Below, one piece after another: positions 8,706 through 16,408 of a stretch of 64,000 bases of DNA (the stretch's first letter is position 1; each line of letters opens with the position of its first letter). A program made the position numbers and the translations under genes. Source of the stretch: Methylobacterium sp. E-045 (GTDB lineage Bacteria > Pseudomonadota > Alphaproteobacteria > Rhizobiales > Beijerinckiaceae); contig NZ_JAKSYE010000125.1 in assembly GCF_022829685.1 (NCBI RefSeq), positions 124,001-188,000 of the forward strand. Direction: 5' to 3'. The notes beneath the pieces are model-generated. The model was not told the origin of the DNA, ran no database searches, and saw only the letters and a list, made by a program, of their open reading frames with translations.

Positions 8706-9655
8706 CGCACCGCCTCCGGGTTCGAGCCGACGGCGAGGCTGCGCGGCCCCTCCGCCACGGGGATGCGGGCGGTTTCCGTCAGCGACTTCAGGTCGATGAC
8801 CGAGACCGAATCCGAGAACCAGTTCGCCACGTAGGCGAAGCTCCCATCGACCGCGATTCCTTCCGGGTAGCGCCCGACCGGGATCGTCGCCTTGAGGTCG
8901 AGGCTGCCGGAGTCGAGCACCGCCACCGTGCCGGCCTGCTGGTTGGTCACGAGAACGAGGCTGCCATCTTCGCTGGTCGCGACGCCGTAGGGCATCCCGC
9001 CGATCTTCACCGTGGACGTCACCGTCAAGCCGCCCGTGTCGACGACGCTGAGGTCGCCGCTGCGGACATTGGCCACGTAGAGCCTGTCTTCGCCCGGGCT
9101 CAAGCCGAGGGCGAACGGGCCCTCTCCCACCGGCACCGTGGCCACCCGCTCCATGCGCGCGGTGTCGATGACGCTCACCTGGCGGCTCTCGCGGTCGGCC
9201 ACGTAGAGCCGTCCCTTGCGATCGAGGACGAGGCCGGCCGGGTCCTTCCCCACGGGGCAGTCGCCTTCGACTGCGCCCGTCGATGCGGAGAGGCGGATCA
9301 CCCGTCCCCCGGCCCAATCCCCGACGAAGAGGCTCGTCCCGTCCGCCGAGGCGGCGATGCCGAAAGCCTGGCCGGGAAACGGCAGGCGCCGCAGGACCAC
9401 ACGGGTTCGCCCGTCGACCACGTCGATTCCCGCATGGTCGGGCTGGCTCAGGTAGAGGCGGCCGTTCGTCCCGGCCGCCACTTGCGCGATCCCCTGCCCC
9501 ACCGCGATGGTGGCCGAGACCGTGGTCGCCCCGGCTTCGATGCGGCTCAGCGTCCCGGCTCCCTGGCTCGCCACATAGACGGGCCCGGCCTCCACCCGAG
9601 GGAGGAAGAGCGTCAGGACGAGACCGGCAAGGAGCATCGGGCGCAAAGGATTCAT
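8702..9655 (-). CDS. mxaE: MxaE, YVTN-type beta-propeller protein
   Basis: The product is 317 aa, secreted, with a signal peptide MNPLRPMLLAGLVLTLFLPR. The mature protein is built from about seven repeats of roughly 42 residues with the pattern V(A)xxxxxxVSVIDxxxxxxxxxIPVGxxPxG, for example GRLYVADRESRQVSVIDTAR and LYVANVRSGDLSVVDTGG. Such propellers are usually periplasmic binding scaffolds. The name mxaE is from cluster order. ATGA overlaps join it to mxaD upstream and mxaH downstream. A direct role in methanol oxidation is inferred from synteny, not from any catalytic residue. Confidence 0.87.
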   Translation of the reverse strand: MNPLRPMLLAGLVLTLFLPRVEAGPVYVASQGAGTLSRIEAGATTVSATIAVGQGIAQVAAGTNGRLYLSQPDHAGIDVVDGRTRVVLRRLPFPGQAFGIAASADGTSLFVGDWAGGRVIRLSASTGAVEGDCPVGKDPAGLVLDRKGRLYVADRESRQVSVIDTARMERVATVPVGEGPFALGLSPGEDRLYVANVRSGDLSVVDTGGLTVTSTVKIGGMPYGVATSEDGSLVLVTNQQAGTVAVLDSGSLDLKATIPVGRYPEGIAVDGSFAYVANWFSDSVSVIDLKSLTETARIPVAEGPRSLAVGSNPEAVR

Positions 9656-10203
9656 CGCGCCCCCTTGCCCTCCAGGCGTGCCTTCAGACCCTTGAGCCCG
9701 TTGCTGAAATAGAGGTTCATCGCATCCTTGCCGGCGGCGTCGCTGAGCTCGTCCGGCGGCTCGTTGCCGGTATCGCCGCGGTAGAAGCGGCCGAGCCACT
9801 CGACCTTCGAGCCCTCGCCCTCCGGCGTGACGGTGAGCGTCGCAGAGTAGGACGAGACCGGCAGCGCCTTCAGGTCGGCATCGCCGAGACGGTAGGAATA
9901 GCTGCGCTTGGCTGCATCCCACTCGTCGAGTCCTTCGTCGAGGGTGCCGCCGTTCTTCAGGGTCAGCGTGCGACGACCGCCCGAGGCGTTGCCGCCGGTG
10001 CCGACGCTCTTGGCCACGTCCGGATGCCAGTTCGAGATGCCGGCGAAGTCGCCGACCACGGCCCAGACGGCATCGGGCTTCGCCGCGACGGTGATGGACT
10101 GATCCACCTTCTGCGGCGTCGGGCCGTGCGCGAGGGCCGTGGTCGCGAGGAAGGCGGTGGCTGCCAGGGGAGCGAGGAACGCAGACGGCAGGGCAAAACG
10201 CAT
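9652..10203 (-). CDS. mxaD: MxaD, periplasmic SRPBCC-fold accessory protein
   Basis: The product is 183 aa with a signal peptide cleaved near TALAHG. The mature part has the SRPBCC/START-like pattern: DQSITVAAKPDAVWAVVGDF, then GISNWHPDVAKS and a C-terminal amphipathic helix. In M. extorquens MxaD is a 17-kDa periplasmic protein reported to stimulate electron transfer between methanol dehydrogenase and cytochrome cL. The start ATG lies 3 bases after the mxaL stop. The stop overlaps the mxaE start. Confidence 0.93.
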   Translation of the reverse strand: MRFALPSAFLAPLAATAFLATTALAHGPTPQKVDQSITVAAKPDAVWAVVGDFAGISNWHPDVAKSVGTGGNASGGRRTLTLKNGGTLDEGLDEWDAAKRSYSYRLGDADLKALPVSSYSATLTVTPEGEGSKVEWLGRFYRGDTGNEPPDELSDAAGKDAMNLYFSNGLKGLKARLEGKGAR

Positions 10204-10206
10204 CGA

Positions 10207-11196
10207 TCAGACCTTTTTCAGCAGGACAAAACGGCCGGCCCCGAACAGAGGGGTGGCGAAGACGGCGAGGATCAGCGCGAGGGCGATCCCGCCGAAGACG
10301 GGGCGCAGGTCGAGGCTGCCGGGAAGCGGGCGCGGGGTCGCCGCGCGGACCAGCGCGGGGCCGAGACCCGTGGGGCCGTCGAGATGGGCGTAGGTCAGGC
10401 CCGTCGCCTGAGCGAGGGTCTTGAGGTAGGGCTCGCGCACGGAGGAGAGGTGCTCGGTGCCGGAGGCCGCCGCTGCGCCGAAGGGGGCGTTGCGCGGGTT
10501 GTAGCCCTCGCGGCTCTCCGCATCGGCCGGGGGCGGGCCGAACCGGTTCTCCTGCTGGACGTCGCCCGAGCCATAGAAACCGGTCTCGCGGCCGCGATCG
10601 TTGTAGCGCGGGATCGGGGACAGGGCGTAGGCCCCTGCTCCGACGATGAGGCCGCGCACGGCACCCGGCTTGCCGTCGAAGGCGGGGCCGCCGGTGCTGG
10701 GCAGGGGCGGCGCTTCCTGGCCATCGGTGATGAAGACGAGGTCGGTGCCGAGATCGGCCGCCATCTCCACGGAGCGAAACAGGCCGGCCGAGATGCGGCT
10801 GTCGCCCTCCCAGGCCACGCGCCAGTCGACGGCCGCGATGGCGCCGTCGAGGGGGGCGAAATCGGCGCAGACCTCGATGGGCGCGAACAGGAGGAACGGC
10901 CGGCGCTCCGTGAACAGGCCCAAGGCCACCCGCGACCCGCAGGGCAGCGAGGTGACGAGGTTGCGCAGGGCCGCCTTCGCCGTCTCGAGGCGGCTTTCCG
11001 GCTTGCCGTCCGCCCCGACGTAATCGCGGACGTTCATGCTGCCGGTGATGTCGAGGACCGCGAGGATCTCGACGCCGTTGCGGGTCAGCGGCAGGGGGCG
11101 AGCGACGAAGGTGAGCGCCACGAGAGCCAGTGCGCCGGCCAGGAGCTGGAACCGCCGGTCGCGCAGGTTTCGCCGGACGAGGCCGGGCGCTCTCAC
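10207..11196 (-). CDS. mxaL: MxaL, membrane-anchored VWA-domain protein
   Basis: The product is 329 aa. The start is a GTG at 11196 overlapping the mxaK stop (GTGA). An N-terminal membrane helix (FQLLAGALALVALTFVA) is followed by a von Willebrand A domain with the metal-ion-dependent adhesion motif DITGSMN and the later segment LVFITDGQEAPPLP. A C-terminal helix precedes FVLLKKV. In M. extorquens mxaA, K and L mutants fail to insert calcium into methanol dehydrogenase, so MxaL with MxaC and MxaK probably forms a calcium-loading or chaperone complex with the AAA protein MxaR. Confidence 0.94.
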   Translation of the reverse strand: MRAPGLVRRNLRDRRFQLLAGALALVALTFVARPLPLTRNGVEILAVLDITGSMNVRDYVGADGKPESRLETAKAALRNLVTSLPCGSRVALGLFTERRPFLLFAPIEVCADFAPLDGAIAAVDWRVAWEGDSRISAGLFRSVEMAADLGTDLVFITDGQEAPPLPSTGGPAFDGKPGAVRGLIVGAGAYALSPIPRYNDRGRETGFYGSGDVQQENRFGPPPADAESREGYNPRNAPFGAAAASGTEHLSSVREPYLKTLAQATGLTYAHLDGPTGLGPALVRAATPRPLPGSLDLRPVFGGIALALILAVFATPLFGAGRFVLLKKV

Positions 11197-11942
11197 GGCT
11201 CGCCCCGGGGCTGGCCGGGGATCTCGGTCCAGATCTTCTTCGGTTCGGCCTTCAGCTCGTCGCCGGTCTTGCGGTCGAATTCCGGGAAGTCGCGGAGCAG
11301 GCGCGAGGCGACGTCGAGGTTGAACTTCGCGTCCCACAGGTCGGGCCGGCCCTGGAGCGCGCGCCGATAATCCTGACGGGCCAAGGTGATGAGCGGTCCG
11401 GCCGGATCGAGGTTGCTCCGTTCCAGATGGTCGAAGGCCTGGCGCAGGCGGGCATTGCCGAGGGCATACCGGGCACGCGCGCCGAGGTCGGTCTCGCCCC
11501 GCCGGTCGAGGGCCTCGATCAGCGGCTCGATCTCCTCGGTCACGCCCCGGCGGGCCAGATGCTGCACCCGCGCCAGCAGGAGCGGAGCTCGGGCGCTCAG
11601 GGAGACCGGACTGTCCTTGCCGGCCGCCAGAGCCGCGATCGCGGCGTTGTCGCGCTCTGCCTGCCAGGCCGCCGCGCCGAAGCCGAGGGCCACGAGGAGC
11701 AGGAGGATCGGCAGGGCGAGGAGGAGGTGCGGGCGGGCGCGGCGCAGGGCATCGCCCAGTCCGGTCCGGACCTTTCCTCTCCCCTCTGCGGAAGAGGGCG
11801 ACCCTCGCGTCGGCGAGGGTCGGGAGAGGGAAGCGCGCTGTCCGGAGAGGTCGCCGCCTCTCCCTGCCGCTCCGCGACCACCCTCCCCCGCAGGGGGGGG
11901 AGGGGTGGCGCGCAGAGGCGCACGTTTCGGCACGGTCGTCAT
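11193..11942 (-). CDS. mxaK: MxaK, membrane protein for calcium insertion into methanol dehydrogenase
   Basis: The product is 249 aa. The start ATG at 11942 overlaps the mxaC stop (ATGA) and the stop overlaps the mxaL start. Residues about 13-57 are a glycine-, arginine-, serine- and proline-rich stretch encoded by a palindromic intergenic-type repeat. A membrane helix (LLLALPILLLLVALGFGAAA) follows, then a periplasmic helical domain (ARYALGNARLRQAFDHLER) resembling a TPR-like fold. Literature on M. extorquens assigns MxaK to calcium incorporation. The in-frame repeat sits in the cytoplasmic leader before the helix, so it may be tolerated. The C-terminus is typical (KIWTEIPGQPRGEP). Confidence 0.92.
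   Translation of the reverse strand: MTTVPKRAPLRATPPPPAGEGGRGAAGRGGDLSGQRASLSRPSPTRGSPSSAEGRGKVRTGLGDALRRARPHLLLALPILLLLVALGFGAAAWQAERDNAAIAALAAGKDSPVSLSARAPLLLARVQHLARRGVTEEIEPLIEALDRRGETDLGARARYALGNARLRQAFDHLERSNLDPAGPLITLARQDYRRALQGRPDLWDAKFNLDVASRLLRDFPEFDRKTGDELKAEPKKIWTEIPGQPRGEP
11771..11905. repeat. Palindromic intergenic-type element inside mxaK
   Basis: This 135-base stretch contains nested inverted repeats: GACCCTCGC/GCGAGGGTC (11800-11808 and 11813-11821) inside CCTCTCCC/GGGAGAGG (11776-11783 and 11822-11829), plus CCCTCCCCC/GGGGGAGGG (11881-11889 and 11896-11904). Such sequences are normally between genes in alphaproteobacteria. Here the element is read in frame as the N-terminal part of MxaK. 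Confidence 0.7.
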
Positions 11943-12976
11943 GCGGCGAGCCTCCGTTGCGGAGTGGTCGGCACGCCTGTTCGCGAGGTCTGCGACCTCC
12001 CCCTGTTCCGCCCCAGATCCGCCTCGGCGAGCTTGCCCGCGACGAGCAGGATCAGGCCCAACAGGCTGAGTCCATAGGCCCATCCGGCGAGGTCGCGGCG
12101 CGGGCGCTGCTCGATATAGGGGATCGGGTCGCGCTCCAGGCGCTCGATCTGGCCGATGGCGTCGGCCACCGCCTCGGCGCCCTCGGCCTCGAAGGCGCGG
12201 TAGGGCGTGCCGAGGCTCTTGAAGAACAGGTCGAGATGGCGCTCGGGCGCGGCCTGGGGGGTGTCCTCGCCCGACGGCTTGTCGGAGATGGAGGGCGAGC
12301 CCTTGGTGCGCAGGAACAGCCAGTACAGGTTCGGCCGGATGCGGGCGAATTCCGCCCGAAGGGTGCCCTGGACGCGGGGATCGATCACCGCCGCGCCGTC
12401 CGAGACGATGAGCAGGGCGCGCGAGACATTGGCGGCTCCGGTGCCGAACTGCGAGAGCGCCATGCCGAGGCCGCGCGCCACGTTGGTGTAGTCGAGGCCC
12501 GGCCGGTCGATGGCGGCGATAGCCGCGCGGACCGCTTCGTGCCGGTCGGTCATGGGCACCACCAGCATGGGGGCCGTGGAGAAGGCCGAGACGGCGAACT
12601 GGTCGTGGGCGCGGCTGCCGACGAACTCGCCGAGGAGCCGGCGCGAGGCCGCGGCCTTCGATTCCTCGGCGCCCGAGGGCTGCCGCCCCGCGAAGGTCTC
12701 GTTCATGCTGCCCGAGCGGTCGACGAGGATCGAGACCTGGGCGCCGATGCCCGTGCGGGTGATGGTCTCGCCCTGGCGATAGGGGCCGGACAGGGCCACG
12801 ACGAGGCCGCCGATGGCGAGGATGCCGGCAAGGCGCAGGCCCCAGCCGATGAGGCGCGACAGGCCGTCGACGGGGCTCGCCGCGATGCTGGAGAGCGGGG
12901 TCACCCGCTGGCTCGACGCGGCGAGCGGCAGCAGCGCCAGCGGCAGCAGCCACAGAACCCAGGGAAAATCCGCCAT
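11939..12976 (-). CDS. mxaC: MxaC, VWA-domain membrane protein
   Basis: The product is 345 aa from the ATG at 12976 (MADFPWVLWLLPLALLPLAA); another ATG at 12985 would add three residues. An N-terminal membrane helix, a second helix (GWGLRLAGILAIGGLVVALS), a VWA domain with the metal motif DRSGSMNETF, and a C-terminal helix (WAYGLSLLGLILLVAG) are visible. It belongs to the Batman/BatA-like set that works with MoxR ATPases and DUF58 proteins. The region just before the start is a 23-bp tandem repeat, so the start has been copied several times. The stop overlaps mxaK. Confidence 0.93.
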   Translation of the reverse strand: MADFPWVLWLLPLALLPLAASSQRVTPLSSIAASPVDGLSRLIGWGLRLAGILAIGGLVVALSGPYRQGETITRTGIGAQVSILVDRSGSMNETFAGRQPSGAEESKAAASRRLLGEFVGSRAHDQFAVSAFSTAPMLVVPMTDRHEAVRAAIAAIDRPGLDYTNVARGLGMALSQFGTGAANVSRALLIVSDGAAVIDPRVQGTLRAEFARIRPNLYWLFLRTKGSPSISDKPSGEDTPQAAPERHLDLFFKSLGTPYRAFEAEGAEAVADAIGQIERLERDPIPYIEQRPRRDLAGWAYGLSLLGLILLVAGKLAEADLGRNRGRSQTSRTGVPTTPQRRLAA

Positions 12977-13084
12977 CAGGCGCATGACACCACCGCCATC
13001 GGACCCAAGATTCGACCGCCATCACACCCCTGATCCGACCGCCATCGGACCCCGGCTTCGACCGCCATCCGGCGTGTTTTCGGC
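12970..13084. repeat. 23-bp tandem repeat, five copies, ending at the mxaC start
   Basis: The block CCGCCATC (GATGGCGG on the coding strand) recurs at 12970, 12993, 13016, 13039 and 13062, exactly 23 bases apart. The copy nearest mxaC contains the mxaC ATG; the others are diverged units of the same sequence. Confidence 0.85.
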
Positions 13085-13092
13085 CCGTTCAT
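12976..13092 (-). CDS. Possible 38-codon coupling ORF between mxaA and mxaC
   Basis: The ATG at 13092 overlaps the mxaA stop (ATGA) and the TGA at 12976-12978 overlaps the mxaC ATG (TGATG). The encoded 38 residues derive from the 23-bp repeats (for example MAVEAGVRWRSDQGCDGG) and look like no protein. It may exist only to keep ribosomes moving from mxaA into mxaC after the repeat expanded. No separate function is suggested. Confidence 0.3.
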   Translation of the reverse strand: MNGPKTRRMAVEAGVRWRSDQGCDGGRILGPMAVVSCA

Positions 13093-14021
13093 GATGCCCG
13101 CTCGATGGCGGTGAGGGTTCGGGTCAGGGCGACGATGTGGCCGAAGGGGAACCGCCCCATGGCGGCCGCCGGACCGGGGCCGAAGAAGCTGAGACGCGAC
13201 GCGTCGAGGAACGCGGCGAGGCCGGCCCGTTCCCGCGCATAGGCCGGGTGGCGGGCGAGGAAGGCGGGCAGGTCGTCGGCCAGCACCCGGCGCCCGTCGG
13301 TTTCGTCCAGCGCCCGGTGGAGGGCGAGAAGGGCGTCCTCGTAGGCCGCCTCGTCCTCCCCCCGCCCGGCGAGGGAGCGCAGGCGCCGCAGGCAGCCGGC
13401 GAAGGCCCTTCCTCCGCGTCCGGCGAAGGGCCACCAGGTCCGGTCCCAGGCCAGACCGGCGAAGGCGAGCAGGGCCATGGCCGTGAATCCGGCGCCCCCG
13501 AGGACGAGGGGTTGCGTGTCGAGGGACGCGACCCGCCCGTCCGGACGCAGGTAGGTCTTCGGGTCGTCGCGGGCCGGCGGCTGGACCTCGCGCAGGGGCG
13601 AGATGTTGAACGACCAGGGCGGGATCTGGGCCTTGGCCGTGGTCGCGCCCTTGTCCGTATCGCTCACGAAGGTGACGACGAAGCCGGGGATCTCCAGGGC
13701 GCGGGCATCGAGGGCGGCGTAGAAGTTCTGGTAGGTGAGGTCGAGGCGCACCCGGCTGCCGCCGCCCACGGAGGCCTGAGTGACCGCGACGGTGCGAAGG
13801 TCGAGCCAGTAGGTGATCGCGCCGGGCTGGGGCAGCGACGCGGCCTGGAGGGCGAAGCCCGGCTCGACGACGATGTCCACCTGGGCGCGGACGAGGTCGC
13901 CGAGGAAATAGCCGAAGGGGCGCGGCGTGCGCACCTCGACGGAGCGCACCTGCGCCTCGGCGGAGAGGGACGAGCAGAGCAGGAACAGGAGCGGGACGAG
14001 GCGGCGCATGGGATGCCTCAC
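13089..14021 (-). CDS. mxaA: MxaA, periplasmic/membrane maturation protein
   Basis: The product is 310 aa from a GTG at 14021 that overlaps the mxaS stop (GTGA); an ATG at 14009 gives 306 aa and also leaves an intact signal peptide (MRRLVPLLFLLCSSLSAEAQ). The middle is a periplasmic beta-rich domain (VEVRTPRPFGYFLGDLVRAQ). A membrane helix (LVLGGAGFTAMALLAFAGLA) is followed by a helical cytoplasmic tail with LLALHRALDETDGRRVLADD. In M. extorquens MxaA is needed for calcium insertion into methanol dehydrogenase. It lies in its usual place between mxaS and mxaC. Confidence 0.92.
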   Translation of the reverse strand: MRHPMRRLVPLLFLLCSSLSAEAQVRSVEVRTPRPFGYFLGDLVRAQVDIVVEPGFALQAASLPQPGAITYWLDLRTVAVTQASVGGGSRVRLDLTYQNFYAALDARALEIPGFVVTFVSDTDKGATTAKAQIPPWSFNISPLREVQPPARDDPKTYLRPDGRVASLDTQPLVLGGAGFTAMALLAFAGLAWDRTWWPFAGRGGRAFAGCLRRLRSLAGRGEDEAAYEDALLALHRALDETDGRRVLADDLPAFLARHPAYARERAGLAAFLDASRLSFFGPGPAAAMGRFPFGHIVALTRTLTAIERAS

Positions 14022-14890
14022 TGCGCCAGGAGGTGGCGGCTGATCGCGTCCGGGTCGAAGCGGCCCGCGAGGCGGAACGGCGGACGACCGTAGGTGGAGG
14101 CGATCCGGCGCAGGGTCTCGGCCCGTTCCGCCTCGCGCGCGATCCAGCGACGGCGCAGGCTCGGGCGCATGAAGACCACGCGGCGGCCGGCGCCTTCGAG
14201 ATCGTCGAGCTCCATCAGGCCCCAGTCCGGCAGGCCGTCCTCCTCGGCGGAATCGGCCAGCACCACCGGCACGAGGTCGTGGCGCGACAGGCTCGCGAAG
14301 GTCCGGGCGAGGAACGCCTCCGGCCAGCGGAAGTCGGAGACCAGGAAGACGATCTTGGGACGGCCGACGAGGCGGCGGGCCGCTTGCCCCATCCCGTCCG
14401 CGCGGTCCCCGGTGCAGGCGGCGTCCGCCAGCCGGGAGACCACCTCGCCGGCGATGCTGCGGCGCCGGCTCGCGGGCAGAAAGACGTCCTCGCGCACGGC
14501 GGCGTCGCAGCCGATCAGGCCGAAGGCGTCGCCGATGCGTGTGGCCGAGGCGGCGAGGCAGCCGCAGAAGGCGGAGACCAGTGCCATCCGGTCCGCCTCG
14601 CCGGAAAAACGCATGGAGGCGGAGAGATCGACCAGCGCCCAGACTTCGAGGGCCGTGCGGCTCTCGAAGCGGCGGACATAGGTGCCCTCGAACGGATCGC
14701 GCAGGGTCGCGCGGACGTCGATGCGGCGGGCATCCGGCATGCGCAGGAACGGCACCTGGTCGCGGAACGTGCCGAGACCGCCGGCGTCGCGACCGCGATG
14801 GGCGCCCGCCACCGTGCCGGGCACGCGGCCGCGCGGGCGGTAGACGATGTCCGGCGTCGGCTCCTGGGGCGTCGTCTCGGGCACCGTCAC
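14018..14890 (-). CDS. mxaS: MxaS, DUF58 protein
   Basis: The product is 290 aa from a GTG at 14890 overlapping the mxaR stop (GTGA). It belongs to the DUF58 family, which is co-transcribed with MoxR ATPases. Typical segments are YVRRFESRTALEVWALVDLS and a metal-site-like DLSASMRF, followed by a VWA-like core (PKIVFLVSDFRWPEAFLART). There is no membrane helix, so it is probably cytoplasmic. Role: part of the MxaRSACKL maturation set for methanol dehydrogenase. The exact activity is not established. Confidence 0.92.
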   Translation of the reverse strand: MTVPETTPQEPTPDIVYRPRGRVPGTVAGAHRGRDAGGLGTFRDQVPFLRMPDARRIDVRATLRDPFEGTYVRRFESRTALEVWALVDLSASMRFSGEADRMALVSAFCGCLAASATRIGDAFGLIGCDAAVREDVFLPASRRRSIAGEVVSRLADAACTGDRADGMGQAARRLVGRPKIVFLVSDFRWPEAFLARTFASLSRHDLVPVVLADSAEEDGLPDWGLMELDDLEGAGRRVVFMRPSLRRRWIAREAERAETLRRIASTYGRPPFRLAGRFDPDAISRHLLAQ

Positions 14891-15918
14891 GGGGCGGGCA
14901 CGGTGTCGAACACGGCGCGGCAGAGCTCCGGCACGATGGTGCTGCGGCGCATCTCGTAGATCGGCTCGAGGAAGACGCGGTGGGCCATCACCTCGGGGAA
15001 GATCGCGCGGATGTCCTCGGGGACGAGCCAGTCGCGGCCCTCGAGCCAGGCGCGGACGCGGGCGGCCCGCACGAGGAAGGCGACGCCGCGCGGCGACGCC
15101 CCGCCCTGGATCAGCGCCGACATGTCGATGCCGGACAGGCGGATGCCGGCTTCGTCCGGGCGGACCAGGGCCTCCCACAAGGCGACGACGTAGGCCTCGA
15201 TGGCCGGGCTCGCCTGGATGCCGTGCTGGATCGCCGCCCCGATCCCGGCCATGGCGGCGTGATCGAGGACGCCGCCTTCGATGCCGGCGATGAGGGCGTC
15301 GGTGTCGTGGAAGCGCGGATCGAAGACGAGGGCGCGGCGCGCCTCGGCGTCACGCGGCGCTTCGAGGCCGATCTCCATCAGGAAGCGGTCGCGGGCGGCG
15401 GCCGGGAGTTCGAAGGTCTCCTCGCGCTCGACGCGGTTGCGGTCGGCGAAGACCTGGAGATTGGGGAAACGGTATTCGCGGTTGAAGGCGGTCAGGCTGC
15501 GCTCGGCCATCAGGCGCAGCAGCAGCGAATGGACCTGCGGCCGCGCGCGGTTGATCTCGTTGAAGAAGAAGATCGACAGGTCTTCGGATTGCCGCAGCAC
15601 CGGGCCGGGCTCCACGCGGGGGCGGCCGTCATCGGCGAGGTAGGTGTGGTAGATGAGGTCGGACGGCATCATGTCCACCGTGCCCTCGATGCGCTCGTAG
15701 GCGCCGCCGAGCGCCCGCGCCACGGCGCGCAGCAGGGTGGTCTTGCCGACGCCGACATCGCCTTCCAGAAGCACATGGCCCCGGGCGAAGAGGGCGATGG
15801 TGAGAAGCCGGATGGCACGGTCCTGGCCCACCACGGCGCCGCGGACCGCGCGTTCGAAACGGCCGGCCGCCTCGCGCCAATCGGTGAGCATCGCGTCGCC
15901 GGAGCGGATGTCGTTCAT
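14887..15918 (-). CDS. mxaR: MxaR, MoxR-family AAA+ ATPase
   Basis: The product is 343 aa from the ATG at 15918 (MNDIRSGDAMLTDWREAAGR). Walker A is GDVGVGKT at residues 53-60. The position equivalent to Walker B reads SIFFFNEINRARPQ, so the usual aspartate of the DE pair is asparagine (N120) while E121 is kept. A C-terminal lid domain follows (GASPRGVAFLVRAARVRAWL). The MoxR family was named after this gene; it acts as a chaperone for maturation of methanol dehydrogenase with DUF58 and VWA partners. It is 108 bases after mxaI and overlaps mxaS. Confidence 0.95.
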   Translation of the reverse strand: MNDIRSGDAMLTDWREAAGRFERAVRGAVVGQDRAIRLLTIALFARGHVLLEGDVGVGKTTLLRAVARALGGAYERIEGTVDMMPSDLIYHTYLADDGRPRVEPGPVLRQSEDLSIFFFNEINRARPQVHSLLLRLMAERSLTAFNREYRFPNLQVFADRNRVEREETFELPAAARDRFLMEIGLEAPRDAEARRALVFDPRFHDTDALIAGIEGGVLDHAAMAGIGAAIQHGIQASPAIEAYVVALWEALVRPDEAGIRLSGIDMSALIQGGASPRGVAFLVRAARVRAWLEGRDWLVPEDIRAIFPEVMAHRVFLEPIYEMRRSTIVPELCRAVFDTVPAP

Positions 15919-16026
15919 GGGGTTTGCCTTTGAGGACAGCGGCCGCGATCCCGGACGGAGCGGTCCAGGCGCCATGGGGATCGCGGTCACCGTGAGGGCC
16001 GCCCGGACGAGGGGCGGCCGACGACG

Positions 16027-16317
16027 TCAGTTGGCGGACAACTTGGTGACGTCGTATTCGAACTTGCCGGTCTTCTTGGCGGCCTCGATGCGCTTGGCAT
16101 TGCGCTCTTCCATCTGCTTGATGGAGTCGGCCTGCTTCGAGAGTTCCTTCGGGTCGTGCTTGGGGTCGTATTTCGAGCCGGCGATCTTCTCGGGGAAGCC
16201 GGGCTTCGGCTCCCAGCAATTGCCGGCGGCCTTGCACTTGGTGCCGTCGTAAGCGAGGGCGGGAACGGCGAGGAGCGCGCCCGCACCGATTGCCAGGGCC
16301 GTGATGAGTGTCCGCAT
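16027..16317 (-). CDS. mxaI: Methanol dehydrogenase small (beta) subunit
   Basis: The product is 96 aa: a signal peptide of about 22 residues (MRTLITALAIGAGALLAVPA) and a mature chain of about 74 residues beginning YDGTKCKAAGNCWEPKPGFP. This matches the known beta subunit, including the disulfide-forming cysteine pair and lysine-rich C-terminal helix. The beta subunit wraps around MxaF in the alpha2beta2 enzyme. The presence of mxaI is the hallmark of calcium-type MDH and argues against a lanthanide-only xox cluster. It lies downstream of mxaG, separated by a hairpin. Confidence 0.98.
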   Translation of the reverse strand: MRTLITALAIGAGALLAVPALAYDGTKCKAAGNCWEPKPGFPEKIAGSKYDPKHDPKELSKQADSIKQMEERNAKRIEAAKKTGKFEYDVTKLSAN

Positions 16318-16364
16318 GGTCGTTTCCTCTGGTTCTGATTGTTACGGCGTTCGCCGCTTCTCGC

Positions 16365-16395
16365 TCACCGCGCGATGTCCCCTCGCGCGAGGTGA
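16365..16395. other. Hairpin between mxaG and mxaI
   Basis: TCACCGCGCGA (16365-16375) can pair with TCGCGCG-AGGTGA (16383-16395), an 11-bp stem with a small bulge and short loop. It lies in the 91-base gap downstream of mxaG. There is no T-tract, so it may be an mRNA-stabilising or processing structure. Confidence 0.5.
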
Positions 16396-16408
16396 CTTCC
16401 TCGAACGC

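Noticed and set aside
11193..13025. 610-aa MxaK running from 13025
   Set aside because: Upstream of 11942 the frame lies over mxaC in another phase. The ATGA overlap with the mxaC stop fixes the start at 11942.
12970..13084. CRISPR array
   Set aside because: The 23-base units are head-to-tail with no separate spacers and no cas genes are nearby, so this is a tandem repeat.
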